A DNA stretch of 64,000 bases from Sedimentibacter sp. zth1 (GCF_017352195.1 NZ_CP071445.1:434001-498000), one strand, 5' to 3'. Counted from the stretch's first letter, positions 17,161 to 25,822 are shown. Notes: generated by a model from the sequence alone, not told the origin. Made by a program: numbers and translations.

Positions 17161-17763
17161 ATGAATACACATGAATTGTATAAAAATATTAATAAACATA
17201 TATTAGAAGATGAAAAGCCATCCATTTACTTGAATGAAATCTTTGAAGGTGAAGTTTTTAAGCAGTATCCATTTAATTTATTGCATGAAATGAGAAATAC
17301 TGAACAGTCTAAAATTCACCATCCTGAAGGTAATGTATGGAATCATGTTATGATGGTTGTTGATGCTGCAGCAAAGATTAAGTATAAAAGTAAAAATGAA
17401 AGAGTATTTATGTGGGCAGCTTTGTTACATGATATTGGAAAACCACCAACTACCAAAATTAAAAAAGGTAGAATTATATCATATGATCATGATAAAGTTG
17501 GCGAAGAACTTTCAGAAAAATTTTTATCAGAATTCACAGATGATAAAAATTTCATTTATGATGTTTCAAAGCTTGTCAAATATCATATGCATATTTTGTA
17601 TGTAGTCAATAAGCTTCCTTTTGCAGATGTTGAAAATATGAAAAAGGAAACTGATGTAGAAGAAATAGCATTGTTAGGTTTTTGTGATAGAATGGGTAGA
17701 ACAAATAGCAATTTTGAAAAAGAAAAGAAAAATATAGAAATGTTTATAAAAGCCATCTCTTAG
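17161..17763 (+). CDS. HD-domain (HDIG) metal-dependent phosphohydrolase family protein
   Basis: 200 residues. The metal site is visible: His in HPEGNVWNHVMMV, His-Asp in WAALLHDIGKPPT, His in SYDHDKVG and KYHMHI. This HDIG pattern is shared with the HD part of bacterial CCA-adding enzymes and related small phosphohydrolases; the nucleotidyltransferase part is absent. The SD GGAGG is unusually far (15 bases) from ATG, and an in-frame stop just upstream excludes an earlier start. Substrate unknown. It is alone in its transcription unit and shares its end with a terminator. Confidence 0.8.
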   Translation: MNTHELYKNINKHILEDEKPSIYLNEIFEGEVFKQYPFNLLHEMRNTEQSKIHHPEGNVWNHVMMVVDAAAKIKYKSKNERVFMWAALLHDIGKPPTTKIKKGRIISYDHDKVGEELSEKFLSEFTDDKNFIYDVSKLVKYHMHILYVVNKLPFADVENMKKETDVEEIALLGFCDRMGRTNSNFEKEKKNIEMFIKAIS

Positions 17764-17788
17764 TTTGAATACTAGAGATGGCTTTATT
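17749..17788 (+). terminator. Terminator overlapping the end of the HD-domain gene
   Basis: Arms AGCCATCTCTTAG (17751-17763) and CTAGAGATGGCT (17772-17783), then TTTA. It includes the stop codon of the gene. Confidence 0.8.
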
Positions 17789-17817
17789 GTGTGTATTTTT
17801 TATACTACTAAATATAT

Positions 17818-18840
17818 TTATAGACTTTCTATTCTATGAATACATCTTTTGAAGTAATCTACTGGTTCACCTTCAGTTATTTTCCAATCAGTTTTAAGTA
17901 ATTCTATTGCCATGTTGTAATATTTTATTGCTTCATCATATTTTTCTTCAATTTCATATATATTTGCAATTCCTTCATATGAATCAGTATATTTAGGGCT
18001 TGGTTGCATATTACATGCTTTTATATAATTTTCAATAGCGTTATCATATTTGCATAAAGTTGCATAGAAGTTGGCTTTTGAAAACCATGACAACCAGTCA
18101 TCTGGATAATTATTAGTCATTTCATTTATGTATTTGATAGCTAAATCGATATTTCCATTTTTCTTTTCAATTAATGACTTGTAACATAGGTATCTATAGC
18201 TACCATCAACCTTCTTCATTTTTTCAAGTATTTCTCTTGCTTCTTTGCATCTTCCATCGGCTATAAGCAGATCTAAAAGCCATAGATATCCTCTGTTATA
18301 GTCAGGATGTTCACTAATAAAATTAAAATAATATTTTATCATTTCATGATGATTTGCAATATTCCAATCAACTATAACTCCATTGGTAGCCTTACTTAAA
18401 AGGTTATGATTTTCTTTACTTGTTGGGTTTAGTTTTAATGCATCAAAAGCATAATTTTTTGAGATTTCAAAATAACCATTTGCTTGTTGATTGTATAATG
18501 CTGATGACAGAGTTAATACTCTTGCTTTGTTATCGTCATCATTTAATTTTGACAATAGATATTCTTTATAGGAATCAAAAACATCCCTTGATAACATACG
18601 TTCATTATCTATTGCATTTTCTATTCTATTTAAGTGATTTTCATCAGTTAATGAAAATAATTCATCAATTGTTACTCCAAATATAACTGAAAGCTGTGGT
18701 AAAAGTGATATATCTGGTGTAGTCAAATTATTTTCCCATTTTGATATTGCCTGTGATGATATATTTAATTTTTCTGCAAGCTTTTCTTGTGTTATACCTT
18801 GCTTTAATCTAAGTACTTTAATTTTAATACCTATTTCCAT
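17818..18840 (-). CDS. XRE-type HTH regulator with C-terminal TPR domain
   Basis: 340 residues from ATG 18840, selected for the SD AAGGAGA; a longer frame to 18867 lacks one. Residues 1-60 are a Cro/CI-type HTH: IKIKVLRLKQGITQEKLAEKLNISSQAISKWEN followed by PDISLLPQLSVIFGVTIDELF. Residues from about 105 onward form helical repeats of TPR type (for example KYDNAIENYIKACNMQPSP, KYDEAIKYYNMAIELL). Proteins of this plan in Firmicutes sense peptides or other signals through the TPR part. No cognate small peptide gene was seen beside it. Confidence 0.88.
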   Translation of the reverse strand: MEIGIKIKVLRLKQGITQEKLAEKLNISSQAISKWENNLTTPDISLLPQLSVIFGVTIDELFSLTDENHLNRIENAIDNERMLSRDVFDSYKEYLLSKLNDDDNKARVLTLSSALYNQQANGYFEISKNYAFDALKLNPTSKENHNLLSKATNGVIVDWNIANHHEMIKYYFNFISEHPDYNRGYLWLLDLLIADGRCKEAREILEKMKKVDGSYRYLCYKSLIEKKNGNIDLAIKYINEMTNNYPDDWLSWFSKANFYATLCKYDNAIENYIKACNMQPSPKYTDSYEGIANIYEIEEKYDEAIKYYNMAIELLKTDWKITEGEPVDYFKRCIHRIESL

Positions 18841-18973
18841 AATAAAAATCTCCTTTAAATTGTTCAATCGATTGTAGCTTAATTCTAATATACAAATAGA
18901 TATATAACAATGACTTAATAGTTTAATCTTATATACTGTTGGTTAAATTTATTGTGGATTGTTTAATAAAATT

Positions 18974-19666
18974 TTACAAAATCTCAACAAATTTAATTCC
19001 AGTGATATTAATTGCTAACTCAATTATGTCACAGCTTTCTTTTTTGTTTTGATTTTTGATAGTTAAAATTGCACCAGAAGTTTTTTTGCATTTTAAATCG
19101 TCATTAGAAATTTCAATTTTGATAATTGTAAAATTAATTTTTTTTAATTCTGATATTAACATGCTCAAATTTCGAATATCTTCAAATTCTATATAAACTG
19201 TTCCTATTTTCGAACGAGAAGTAATAAAATAGTCTATTCTGTAAAAAAGTGTAGAAACTATAAAAATCATAATACACGAAATAATTGCTGCTTCATAAAA
19301 TCCGATTCCTATAGCGAGTCCCATACATGCTGATGCCCATAAACCAGCTGCTGTGGTAAGTCCTTTTACTTGATTTTTTGATGTTACGATTATTGTTCCT
19401 GCTCCTAAAAAACCGACACCACTAATAACCTGAGCTCCAAGTCTGGCAGTATCAGTGCCTCCAATTGTTTCGCTTATATATTGATTTGTCATCATAGCAA
19501 GAACTGAACCGATACAGACAAGTATATGCGTTCTAAATCCAGCAGGTCTGCCTTTCTTACCCCTTTGCAACCCAATTACTCCACCACAAATAGTTGCTAA
19601 TATCATTTTAAAAATGATGCTTGCAATATTAATTTTGCATAAAAAAGGATAATAATCACTAATCAT
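18974..19666 (-). CDS. MgtC/SapB family membrane protein
   Basis: 230 residues from ATG 19666 behind GGAGGG; a TTG five codons earlier lies inside that SD. N-terminal 140 residues have about four to five membrane segments with the family signature GGVIGLQRGKKGRPAGFRTHILVCIGSVLAM and SGVGFLGAGTIIV, conserved acidic and Arg residues included. The C-terminal 80 residues are a soluble ACT-like domain. MgtC proteins act in magnesium homeostasis and inhibit F-ATPase in pathogens; the exact role here is unknown. It diverges from a nitroreductase across a repeat-containing spacer. Confidence 0.9.
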   Translation of the reverse strand: MISDYYPFLCKINIASIIFKMILATICGGVIGLQRGKKGRPAGFRTHILVCIGSVLAMMTNQYISETIGGTDTARLGAQVISGVGFLGAGTIIVTSKNQVKGLTTAAGLWASACMGLAIGIGFYEAAIISCIMIFIVSTLFYRIDYFITSRSKIGTVYIEFEDIRNLSMLISELKKINFTIIKIEISNDDLKCKKTSGAILTIKNQNKKESCDIIELAINITGIKFVEIL

Positions 19667-19699
19667 ATAAAATCCCTCCAATATAGTAGTATAATAAAA

Positions 19700-19721
19700 T
19701 TTTAGTAAAATGTTACTAAAA
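19700..19721. promoter_or_regulatory. Perfect inverted repeat, candidate operator upstream of mgtC-like gene
   Basis: Arms TTTTAGTAA (19700-19708) and TTACTAAAA (19713-19721) with a 4-base spacer AATG. A single half-site TTACTAAAA recurs at 19932-19940, nearer the divergent nitroreductase gene. The cognate regulator is unknown. Confidence 0.45.
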
Positions 19722-19734
19722 TATAAATTTATAG

Positions 19735-19833
19735 ACCGTTTACGTCAAATAACTATAATATCATCATTATTGTAACATTTGCATAAATAAAAGTAAAGCT
19801 GGTCAGTATAAACCGTTTACGTCAATCAACTAT
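19735..19833 (+). repeat. Pair of 22-bp direct repeats in the mgtC/nitroreductase spacer
   Basis: ACCGTTTACGTCAA followed by two variable bases and AACTAT occurs at 19735-19756 and 19812-19833, start to start 77 bp. The copies differ at two adjacent positions. The GC-containing core stands out in an AT-rich spacer of about 350 bases that otherwise holds no gene. Function unknown; regulatory binding sites are one possibility. Confidence 0.65.
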
Positions 19834-20015
19834 GTCAATCAAGACAAGATATGAACGAATTAATTTTCCATGGTATATATGGTATAAAAGAAAAATTTTT
19901 ATTAAAAAGTAAAAGAAAACCTTTTCAAAAGTTACTAAAAATGCTAATATTAAACTATTAAGTGTAAGGAATTTTAAAAAAATTATTATATTATTATATT
20001 TAAAGGGGTATTTAA

Positions 20016-20750
20016 ATGAATGAGATAATTAAACAATTATTTGATAGAAAATCAGTTAGGCTGTATGATGATAAAAATATAGATGATGAAACTAAAAAAT
20101 TAATCTTACAATCAGCAATTCAGGCACCAACAGCAGGCAATATGTCATTGTATAGTATTATTAATATTACGGATCAAAATATTAAGGATAAATTGTCAGT
20201 AACATGTGATAATCAACCTTTTATTAAAAATGCAAAAATGGTTTTGATATTTTGTGCTGACTATTCAAGATGGTATAAAAGTTTTTGCGAAGTTGAATGT
20301 CAGGTTAGAAAACCTGATGCTGGAGATTTATTACTTGCATTTTCTGATGCTCTAATAGCTGCACAAAATACTGTTGTTGCGGCACAGTCAATGGGAGTAG
20401 GTTCATGCTATGTTGGTGATATTTTGGAAAATTATGAGGTTCACAAAGAAATGCTTAATTTACCAAAATACGTAGTTCCAGCATGCTTGGTTTTGTTTGG
20501 ATATCCAACTGAGCAACAAAAAAGCAGAGTAAAACCTAGAAGATATAAATTAGAGGATATAGTTTGCAATAATACATATTTCAAAAACAATTCAAATAAT
20601 CAGTTTAAAATGATTAAGTGCGTGACTGATAAAACTGATGAAGAAGTAACGAACTTTATTAAAGCAATATGCAAAAGAAAATGGAATTGTAATTTTAGCA
20701 AAGAAATGAGTCGCTCGGTTACTGAAATGATAAATGATTGGATTGAGTAA
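20016..20750 (+). CDS. Nitroreductase family flavoprotein (NfsA/FRP-like)
   Basis: 244 residues; AAAGGGG before ATG. The N-terminus LFDRKSVRLYDDKNIDDETKKLILQSAIQAPTAGNMSLYSII is the FMN-binding start of the family, and AAQSMGVGSCYVGDILEN is the second FMN segment. The C-terminal stretch after PRRYKLEDIV (about 185-244) has no clear match and includes Cys-containing segments (IKAICKRKWNCNF). These enzymes reduce nitro compounds, quinones or flavins with NAD(P)H in the cytoplasm; the natural substrate is not evident. Stands alone with its own terminator. Confidence 0.88.
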   Translation: MNEIIKQLFDRKSVRLYDDKNIDDETKKLILQSAIQAPTAGNMSLYSIINITDQNIKDKLSVTCDNQPFIKNAKMVLIFCADYSRWYKSFCEVECQVRKPDAGDLLLAFSDALIAAQNTVVAAQSMGVGSCYVGDILENYEVHKEMLNLPKYVVPACLVLFGYPTEQQKSRVKPRRYKLEDIVCNNTYFKNNSNNQFKMIKCVTDKTDEEVTNFIKAICKRKWNCNFSKEMSRSVTEMINDWIE

Positions 20751-20811
20751 TCTGTTTACAAGTATTTTATTTGAAGAAAAAATGATTAAATTGTTGTGAA
20801 AAAATAAATAA

Positions 20812-20848
20812 GGAATTTTAGATATGTTTTCTAAAATTCCGTTTTTTT
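20812..20848. terminator. Bidirectional terminator between nitroreductase and DUF89 genes
   Basis: Arms GGAATTTTAGA (20812-20822) / TCTAAAATTCC (20830-20840) with a T run on the plus strand and an A-rich flank on the other. Confidence 0.8.
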
Positions 20849-21707
20849 ATATCATTTTCATTACTAAATCACCAACATTACAACCAATATCTTTTGCTAC
20901 TGAATTGCACTTTGCTTTAAACAGATAGAATATATTTTTATCTTTTACTTCACTTAGTGTTTCATAGTTAGCTTGACCTTTAGCAATAATTAAATCAGCA
21001 TCTTCGAATTCCTTAATAAATTCTTGAGAGCATAAGCTCATTATTGTTCCTTGCGCATCTGAACCGTTATCTATAACTCTAACTAAATCATTTATTTTAA
21101 CGTCTAGGGCGTCTTTTATAGTTGCATCATTGACAATAGGTTCTTTTTTAACAACGTATGTTATTTTATTTTTTGGAAGTTTGCTAATAAATAGCTTGTC
21201 AAAAACAATCTCACCGGCGTTATCTGCTAAATATAATATTTTATTACTGCTTTGTAAATGTTTGATAAAATTTTCTACATCGTTACCAAATAATCTGTCG
21301 GTTATACATGTTTCTAAAGTTTTTGTTACTAATTCCTTTGTTATGTAATCATGTGCACTAAAGTCAATTATATTGCCTGCTATTGCAATTCTGCATGCAG
21401 TTTCAATAGGAGAAGTGCTTTTATTTATCATTTCTTCAAGCTTGTATGTTTCACATAATTTAAAAGCAAATTTATTGCAATCATCCTTTATTTGTTTGTA
21501 TGGGTCATCTAAATTTAACTCATCAATTACATATTTATTAAATATTCGGTTCAATTCAGGTGATGTTTCTTGAAAAGTTACGTCTCCTAACTTTTTATAT
21601 AAATTTCTTATTATATTTTGTTGGATTTCAATATTTTTTGTACTCATAGTTGCTACTTTTGTAATTTGTCTTGATAAGCAAATTAAACAGTCATAAGTTA
21701 TTTTCAT
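20847..21707 (-). CDS. DUF89 / ARMT1-like damage-control phosphatase family protein
   Basis: 286 residues. N-terminal KITYDCLICLSRQITKVA carries a CxxC pair typical of the prokaryotic branch. The catalytic metal signature is visible: ILYLADNAGEIVFDKLF (Asp-Asn), VKKEPIVNDATIKD, and the late DADLIIAKGQANYETLSE. The family contains metal-dependent phosphatases acting on harmful phosphometabolites; the substrate here is not known. SD: AGGAG before ATG 21707. Monocistronic, convergent with the nitroreductase gene. Confidence 0.88.
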   Translation of the reverse strand: MKITYDCLICLSRQITKVATMSTKNIEIQQNIIRNLYKKLGDVTFQETSPELNRIFNKYVIDELNLDDPYKQIKDDCNKFAFKLCETYKLEEMINKSTSPIETACRIAIAGNIIDFSAHDYITKELVTKTLETCITDRLFGNDVENFIKHLQSSNKILYLADNAGEIVFDKLFISKLPKNKITYVVKKEPIVNDATIKDALDVKINDLVRVIDNGSDAQGTIMSLCSQEFIKEFEDADLIIAKGQANYETLSEVKDKNIFYLFKAKCNSVAKDIGCNVGDLVMKMI

Positions 21708-21794
21708 TATTATCTCCTAAGTAAAAATAGTTTTCGTATTAATTATATGTTAAATTGTTCCTTTATTCAAATTAAATTTTAGCTGATAAATATA

Positions 21795-21823
21795 TTGACA
21801 AATTATTATAAATTTGTTAGTAT
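21795..21823 (+). promoter_or_regulatory. Promoter of the argS leader
   Basis: TTGACA (21795-21800), 17-bp spacer, TAGTAT (21818-21823). A better hexamer TATAAT at 21821-21826 would give a 20-bp spacer. Confidence 0.6.
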
Positions 21824-21849
21824 AATAAAAAATATAAGGTGGAACTAAA

Positions 21850-21897
21850 ATGAAATATAACGATTCGCAAATATTGAAGTTGAGACGCAGACGATAG
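21850..21897 (+). CDS. 15-residue arginine-rich leader peptide of argS (attenuation peptide)
   Basis: ATG 21850 follows AAGGTGG at good spacing and encodes MKYNDSQILKLRRRR, ending in four consecutive Arg codons (AGA CGC AGA CGA, 21883-21894) directly before TAG. The frame ends within an RNA region that can form alternative hairpins and is followed by an intrinsic terminator ahead of argS, the arginyl-tRNA synthetase gene. This is the hallmark of ribosome-mediated attenuation: scarcity of charged Arg-tRNA would stall the ribosome on these codons and allow read-through into argS. No T-box elements are seen. Confidence 0.8.
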   Translation: MKYNDSQILKLRRRR

Positions 21898-22002
21898 AGC
21901 TTGTATTCTTATTGATAGGTACAGGCTGATTTATGTTATGTATCTATCGTGTGAATTGTTAACATAGAGCACTGTTAGGTATATACTTAGCAGTGTTTTT
22001 TT
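21891..22002 (+). promoter_or_regulatory. Attenuator with alternative hairpins upstream of argS
   Basis: Three competing pairings are visible. ACGATAGA (21891-21898, last Arg codon and stop) pairs perfectly with TCTATCGT (21943-21950). Much of that same 3' arm (21940-21948) can instead pair with GATAGGTAC (21914-21922). The terminator has arms 21969-21979 and 21986-21996, with a T run to 22002; its 5' arm can alternatively pair as TAACA (21960-21964) with TGTTA (21973-21977). Which states exclude each other needs folding. The rest of 22003-22075 holds only the argS SD. Confidence 0.7.
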
Positions 22003-22075
22003 ATGTATTATTGTATATTTTACATAATTTTTAATTTAATATGGCCTTAAAAATTTAACCAATGGAGGATAAAAA

Positions 22076-23836
22076 ATGAAAACTTTATTACAAATATTAA
22101 CTGAAAAAGTATCTGATGCATTTAAAAAATGTGGATATAATTATGAACTTGGGAGGGTGACTGTTTCAGATAGACAAGATTTATGCGAATTCCAATGTAA
22201 TGGTGCTTTATCAGGAGCAAAGCAATATAAAAAAGCACCAAGAATTATTGCAAATGAGATTAAAGAAAAATTAGTGACTGACAGTGATTTTGAAAAGGTT
22301 GAGGTTATAGGTGCTGGCTTTATCAATATTAACATTAGTTCAAAATTATTAATTGATTATTTAGTAGAGCTAAATGCTGATAAAAGTCTTGGTATACCTC
22401 AAACTGAAAATCAAGAAACTGTTGTTGTGGATTACGGCGGACCAAATTGTGCTAAGCCTTTACATATAGGTCATCTTAGAGCAGCGATAATCGGAGAATC
22501 TTTAAAAAGAATAGCATTAAAAACAGGAAGAAATGCTATTGGTGATGTGCATTTGGGAGATTGGGGATTGCAAATTGGTTTAGTTATAGCAGAAGTTTTA
22601 GAAAGATTTCCTGAATATAATTATAACGATAACAATTTTGATGAAGAACATGAAAAAATAATTAAACTAAATGCTGAAATGCTTAATGAGATATACCCAT
22701 TTGCAAGCAAGAAGAGCAAAGAAAATACAGAGTTTAAATCATTAGCTCAACAAATCACAGCTAAAATGCAAAAAGGACATAAAGGCTATTTATCTTTATG
22801 GAAGCAGATTCTTGATATATCAAAAGATGATTTTAAAATTATTTATGATAGCTTGAATGTTCATTTTGAGTATTGGTATGGTGAAAGTGATGCTGAAAAA
22901 TATGTAGATAGACTTACCCAAATACTTGAAGATAAAAATCTACTATATGAAAGCAATGGAGCGATGGTTGTTGATGTACAACAAGAAGATGACAAAACAG
23001 AAATTCCTCCTGTTATAATTAAAAAATCTGATAATTCAAGCATATATGCAACATCAGATTTAGCTACAATACTACAAAGACAGCTTGATTTTCAACCGAC
23101 TTCAATTTGGTATGTTGTTGATTCAAGACAAAGTTTACACTTTAATCAAGTATTTAGATGTGCTAAAAAAGCTAGTATAGTTGATGAAAATGCTACACTT
23201 GAACATTTGGGATTTGGTACTATGAACGGAAAAGATGGAAAACCATTTAAAACAAGAGATGGTGGAGTTATGAAACTTTCTGATTTGTATGATATAGTGT
23301 ATGAAAAAGCTTTAGAAAAATTGAGTGAAAGTAATTTTGTAAGCAAAGAAAACATTGATGATACAGCTAAAAAAATTACAGTTGCAGCTCTTAAATTTGG
23401 AGACTTAATTAATCATAGATTAAAGGATTATGTATTTGATGTAGATAAATTTATAGCTACAAAAGGTAAAACTGGAGTATTTTTATTGTATACAGTTGCA
23501 AGAATTAATTCATTGCTTAAAAAGCTAGAAAATAGCTATGATGGTTCTTTAGACATTAAGAATATTTACTCAAAGTTAGAAAAAGAATTGTTATTGAAAA
23601 TTGCATTAACACCTGAGGTGTTTGTAAAAGCATTCAATGAAAAGGCTCCAAACTATATTTGTGATAATGCATATGATTTGGCTTCCGTTTATTCAAGTTT
23701 CTACAATGATAATCATATAACAACAGAAACAGATATGGATAAAAAGAAAACTTGGATTAGTTTATCAATGCTCGTGAAAAAAGTTCTTGTTAATCAATTG
23801 GATGCACTTGGAATTGAAACAGTTGAAGAAATGTAA
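22076..23836 (+). CDS. argS: Arginyl-tRNA synthetase
   Basis: 586 residues, close to the usual length. An N-terminal Add-1-like domain (to about 115) is followed by the class I catalytic core with GPNCAKPLHIGHLRAAIIGES (the HIGH motif), GDVHLGDWGLQIGLV, and YATSDLATILQRQ. As in many ArgRS proteins a canonical KMSKS is absent; KPFKTRDGGVMKLSDL is the equivalent region. The C-terminal anticodon (DALR) domain ends about as normal. It charges tRNA-Arg in the cytoplasm. SD GGAGGA. Controlled by an Arg4 leader peptide attenuator. Confidence 0.96.
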   Translation: MKTLLQILTEKVSDAFKKCGYNYELGRVTVSDRQDLCEFQCNGALSGAKQYKKAPRIIANEIKEKLVTDSDFEKVEVIGAGFININISSKLLIDYLVELNADKSLGIPQTENQETVVVDYGGPNCAKPLHIGHLRAAIIGESLKRIALKTGRNAIGDVHLGDWGLQIGLVIAEVLERFPEYNYNDNNFDEEHEKIIKLNAEMLNEIYPFASKKSKENTEFKSLAQQITAKMQKGHKGYLSLWKQILDISKDDFKIIYDSLNVHFEYWYGESDAEKYVDRLTQILEDKNLLYESNGAMVVDVQQEDDKTEIPPVIIKKSDNSSIYATSDLATILQRQLDFQPTSIWYVVDSRQSLHFNQVFRCAKKASIVDENATLEHLGFGTMNGKDGKPFKTRDGGVMKLSDLYDIVYEKALEKLSESNFVSKENIDDTAKKITVAALKFGDLINHRLKDYVFDVDKFIATKGKTGVFLLYTVARINSLLKKLENSYDGSLDIKNIYSKLEKELLLKIALTPEVFVKAFNEKAPNYICDNAYDLASVYSSFYNDNHITTETDMDKKKTWISLSMLVKKVLVNQLDALGIETVEEM

Positions 23837-23844
23837 TTTTAAAT

Positions 23845-23888
23845 AAAAGGTCTGTTTCTGAGTTTAATAAGAAACAGACCTTTTTATT
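23845..23888. terminator. Bidirectional terminator between argS and the Dps-like gene
   Basis: Arms AAAAGGTCTGTTTC (23845-23858) / GAAACAGACCTTTT (23871-23884), with T and A runs on the two sides. Confidence 0.85.
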
Positions 23889-24331
23889 TATTCCATTGAA
23901 CTTCTTAAAAAGTAGAGTATTTTGCCATAGTTTGTTGAATGTTGTGTAAATACATCTGTTACATCTAATTGACCAATTTCATCAGAGTATGCCATAATAT
24001 CATCTGCTAAGTATTTTAGATATTCAATCATTGATATTGCAAATTCTACTGATTGTGTAAAGTAATATGGTTTAGTTGAATCTATTGATGTTATTTTAGC
24101 ACATTTTACAGCGTCGCTTATACTCGCTTTAGGGAAAGCTTGTTGAAATCTGATCTGTTCTGCTGATATATCAATATAATCAGCTAATGTTTCATAAAGC
24201 ATACCGTAATATTCATGGTATGGAATAAAATTATTAGATAATAAATTCCAGTGTAAAATGCTCATATTTCTTTGAGCTATAGTTAAGTCGCATAAGTATT
24301 GATTTATTTTTTCAAATAATACTGTGTCCAT
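23888..24331 (-). CDS. Dps-like ferritin-superfamily protein
   Basis: 147 residues, near the Dps length. The signature ILHWNLLSNNFIPYHEYYGMLYETLADYIDISAEQI aligns with the Dps ferroxidase region: His27, His39, Asp54 and Glu58 are kept, but the position of the fourth carboxylate (H39+4; Asp67 of E. coli Dps) is Gly43. A lone N-terminal Lys-rich tail for DNA binding is missing. Dps dodecamers oxidise and store iron. SD GGGGG before ATG. A sigma-K-like promoter lies upstream, so expression late in sporulation is possible. Confidence 0.8.
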   Translation of the reverse strand: MDTVLFEKINQYLCDLTIAQRNMSILHWNLLSNNFIPYHEYYGMLYETLADYIDISAEQIRFQQAFPKASISDAVKCAKITSIDSTKPYYFTQSVEFAISMIEYLKYLADDIMAYSDEIGQLDVTDVFTQHSTNYGKILYFLRSSME

Positions 24332-24362
24332 TTTTAAATACCCCCATTTGATTTCATTAGTT

Positions 24363-24389
24363 TAATATATGTGAATTATTCATTTTTGT
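24363..24389 (-). promoter_or_regulatory. Sigma-K-like promoter for the Dps-like gene
   Basis: Minus strand AC (24388-24389), 16-bp spacer, CATATATTA (24363-24371), 31 bases before ATG 24331. Exact match to AC-N16-CATANNNTA. Confidence 0.45.
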
Positions 24390-24559
24390 TAATTTAGTTA
24401 TTCCTTTTACATAACTTGTTGAAATATTGGCTGTAAAAAAAAGACACAAGCTTGGAAACGTGAAAATTTATTATGAGTTTTTTAAAGATAATATGAAATT
24501 ATTTGAGTAAATTTGGGTATATTATATATTAGTTTATTTTACTAGAAAGGAATATACTC

Positions 24560-25756
24560 ATGATAATAAAATTAGATTTATATCAAACTGTTGCAATGGC
24601 AGTTCTAGTATTTTATATAGGTAGTGTACTAAAAAAGAGAGTAAGCTTGTTTGAAAAATATTGCATACCATCTCCAGTAGTTGGAGGAATTTTATTTGCA
24701 CTTTTAACTTTATTGCTTAATGTTACAGGATTAATGACAATTGAGACTGATGATACAATGAGAAATGTTTTTATGACACTTTTCTTTACAAGTGTAGGTT
24801 ATACAGCAAGCTTAAAATTATTAAAAAAAGGTGGTATTCAAGTGATCGTATTTGTTTTATTATGTACAGTTCTTGTTATACTTCAAAATGTAGTAGGTGT
24901 TTCTCTTGCAACGTTCTTCAAGCTTAAGCCTATATTGGGCTTGTGCGTTGGTTCTATACCTATGATAGGAGGGCATGGTACTGCAGGATCTATTGGTACA
25001 ATGCTTGAAAATATGGGTGTTAGTGGAGCTGCAACTGTTTCAGTGGCCTCTGCTACATTTGGACTCATAATGGGCGGAATGATAGGTGGACCAATTGCTA
25101 AAAAATTAATCAGCAAAAATAATTTAAGTTCCACAGCTGTTATTTCAAAAGATGGAATAGATGATTTTACAGAAGAAAGATTGGATGATGAACCTAATTT
25201 TGAACAAATGTTGAAGGCATTTTCAATGCTTTTTTTAGCAGCTGGAATAGGAAGTATAATTTCTAAACTCATTCAAAAAACAGGAATCACATTTCCATCA
25301 TACATTGGAGCAATGCTTGCAGCAGCATTTTTAAGAAATGTATCTGATGTTACAAGAAAATTTAGCATAATGGAAGATATCATTGGAATTTTAGGTAGTG
25401 TATCACTAACGTTATTTTTATCCATGGCACTTATGGGACTTAAGTTATGGGAGCTAGCAGAGCTTGCATTACCACTTGTAGTCATGCTTATTGCACAAAC
25501 AGTTTTAATGATTTTATTTTCATATTTCATAACCTACAATGTTATGGGTAGAGACTATGAAGCGGCAGTTATGTCTTCGGCATGCTGTGGGTTTGGTATG
25601 GGTGCAACACCTAATGCTATTGCTAATATGCAAGCTATAACATCTAAATATGGACCTGCACCGAAGGCTTACTTTATAGTACCATTGGTTGGAAGTTTAT
25701 TTATAGATTTTATTAATGCTAGTATTATAACAATATTTATAAACTGGCTTTTATAA
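24560..25756 (+). CDS. gltS: Sodium/glutamate symporter
   Basis: 398 residues with about ten to eleven hydrophobic segments arranged as two related halves, each holding a Gly-rich hairpin loop: SIPMIGGHGTAGSIGTMLENMGVSGAA and, later, SSACCGFGMGATPNAIANMQAI. These are the GltS re-entrant loops. GltS proteins import glutamate with sodium. SD AAAGGA before ATG 24560. It stands alone. Glutamate import fits the proteolytic, amino-acid-using character of the neighbouring genes. Confidence 0.93.
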   Translation: MIIKLDLYQTVAMAVLVFYIGSVLKKRVSLFEKYCIPSPVVGGILFALLTLLLNVTGLMTIETDDTMRNVFMTLFFTSVGYTASLKLLKKGGIQVIVFVLLCTVLVILQNVVGVSLATFFKLKPILGLCVGSIPMIGGHGTAGSIGTMLENMGVSGAATVSVASATFGLIMGGMIGGPIAKKLISKNNLSSTAVISKDGIDDFTEERLDDEPNFEQMLKAFSMLFLAAGIGSIISKLIQKTGITFPSYIGAMLAAAFLRNVSDVTRKFSIMEDIIGILGSVSLTLFLSMALMGLKLWELAELALPLVVMLIAQTVLMILFSYFITYNVMGRDYEAAVMSSACCGFGMGATPNAIANMQAITSKYGPAPKAYFIVPLVGSLFIDFINASIITIFINWLL

Positions 25757-25822
25757 TAATATGTTGGTTTAAAAAATATGGTAAAATATATTAAATATAT
25801 TGATATTATAAGGAGAATTATT

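Noticed and set aside
21840-22000. T-box riboswitch for argS
   Set aside because: No AGGGTGGNACCGCG T-box sequence or stem I features; the Arg leader peptide explains the structures better.
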